From the NCBI GenBank assembly GCA_028282485.1, contig JANQHU010000059.1, positions 1-14,381 on the forward strand: a stretch of DNA of 14,381 nt, written 5' to 3'. Origin of the DNA: Bacillota bacterium (GTDB lineage: Bacteria > Bacillota > UBA4882 > UBA8346). The translations under genes and the position numbers were made by a program. This document shows positions 14,290-14,381 of this stretch, in pieces (within the stretch, counting starts at the first letter, position 1; each line of letters starts with the position of its first letter). The notes under the pieces are model-generated. The model saw nothing but the letters and a program-made list of their open reading frames with translations. It did not search any database and was not told where the DNA came from.

Positions 14290-14381
14290 CATTTTTTTAT
14301 TGTAGTATGCCTTCTTACTTTTGCTTACTTTTGGTCGTGCAAAAGTAAGAAGCCATACTACAATAAAAAAATGGCAGGATT
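14282..14381. repeat. 100-bp near-perfect inverted repeat at window end
   Basis: Arms 14282-14324 and 14339-14381 are 43 nt each with one mismatch (C14310 against C14353) and a 14-nt loop. Both outer ends read AATCCTGCCA/TGGCAGGATT. Inside the left half, CTTACTTTTG is repeated in tandem (14314-14323 and 14324-14333), so the right-arm CAAAAGTAAG can pair with either copy. The element has no open reading frame, so it is non-autonomous (MITE-like) if mobile. The window ends exactly at its edge, so its true outer limit and any target duplication cannot be seen. Confidence 0.85.

Noticed and set aside
14282..14381. The inverted repeat as part of a CRISPR array or attachment site
   Set aside because: There is only one inverted pair and one short tandem repeat, with no regular spacers, integrase gene or tRNA end near it.
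1..14381. tRNA, rRNA, known riboswitches or CRISPR arrays anywhere in the window
   Set aside because: Reading the intergenic parts on both strands shows no cloverleaf, rRNA-like or regularly spaced repeat sequence; a covariance-model search was not possible here.

Overview
The window looks like chromosomal DNA of a low-GC Firmicute, probably a clostridial-type anaerobe. The evidence is strong Shine-Dalgarno sites, several TTG starts, sigma-A promoters with 17-bp spacing, promoter-like sites matching the Spo0H (sigma-H) pattern, and A+T-rich gaps. A branched-chain polyamine synthase (BpsA type) points to a thermophilic or thermotolerant lifestyle. Both the taxonomy and the lifestyle are inferences; no rRNA or phylogenetic marker was compared.

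Layout. Positions 1-434 hold an unrecognised plus-strand gene at the window edge. A terminator at about 452-481 separates it from a seven-gene minus-strand cluster at 5768-492: bpsA, a GNAT acetyltransferase, an FkbH-type HAD-GNAT protein, an acyl carrier protein, gltX, mntA and hepT. The genes are tightly packed or overlapping, with one good promoter upstream (5830-5858) and one terminator at the end, so the cluster is probably a single operon. Its first half combines polyamine synthesis, N-acyl transfer and a glyceryl-ACP loading pair. I know no described pathway with this combination, and it is the most interesting part of the window. Its second half joins glutamyl-tRNA synthetase to a HEPN-MNT toxin-antitoxin pair.

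Positions 5769-7787 are A+T-rich and accessory. They hold an orphan plus-strand gene with its own promoter, Shine-Dalgarno site and terminator (6068-6616), and a convergent Rpn/PD-(D/E)XK 'transposase'-family nuclease. Positions 7775-10057 hold a lipoprotein of the C45 (acyltransferase/acid-ceramidase-like) Ntn-hydrolase group with its own promoter, preceded by a second HEPN-MNT pair of a different subfamily.

Positions 10197-14218 are housekeeping genes on the minus strand: an icd-like dehydrogenase overlapping a THUMP-domain RNA methyltransferase, and a family 4 glycosyltransferase coupled to dCMP deaminase. Sigma-H-like promoter motifs precede both pairs. The last 100 bases of the window are an almost perfect inverted repeat (43-bp arms). 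Its inner end supplies the -35 element of the glycosyltransferase promoter, and its other end carries the mirror copy facing out of the window.
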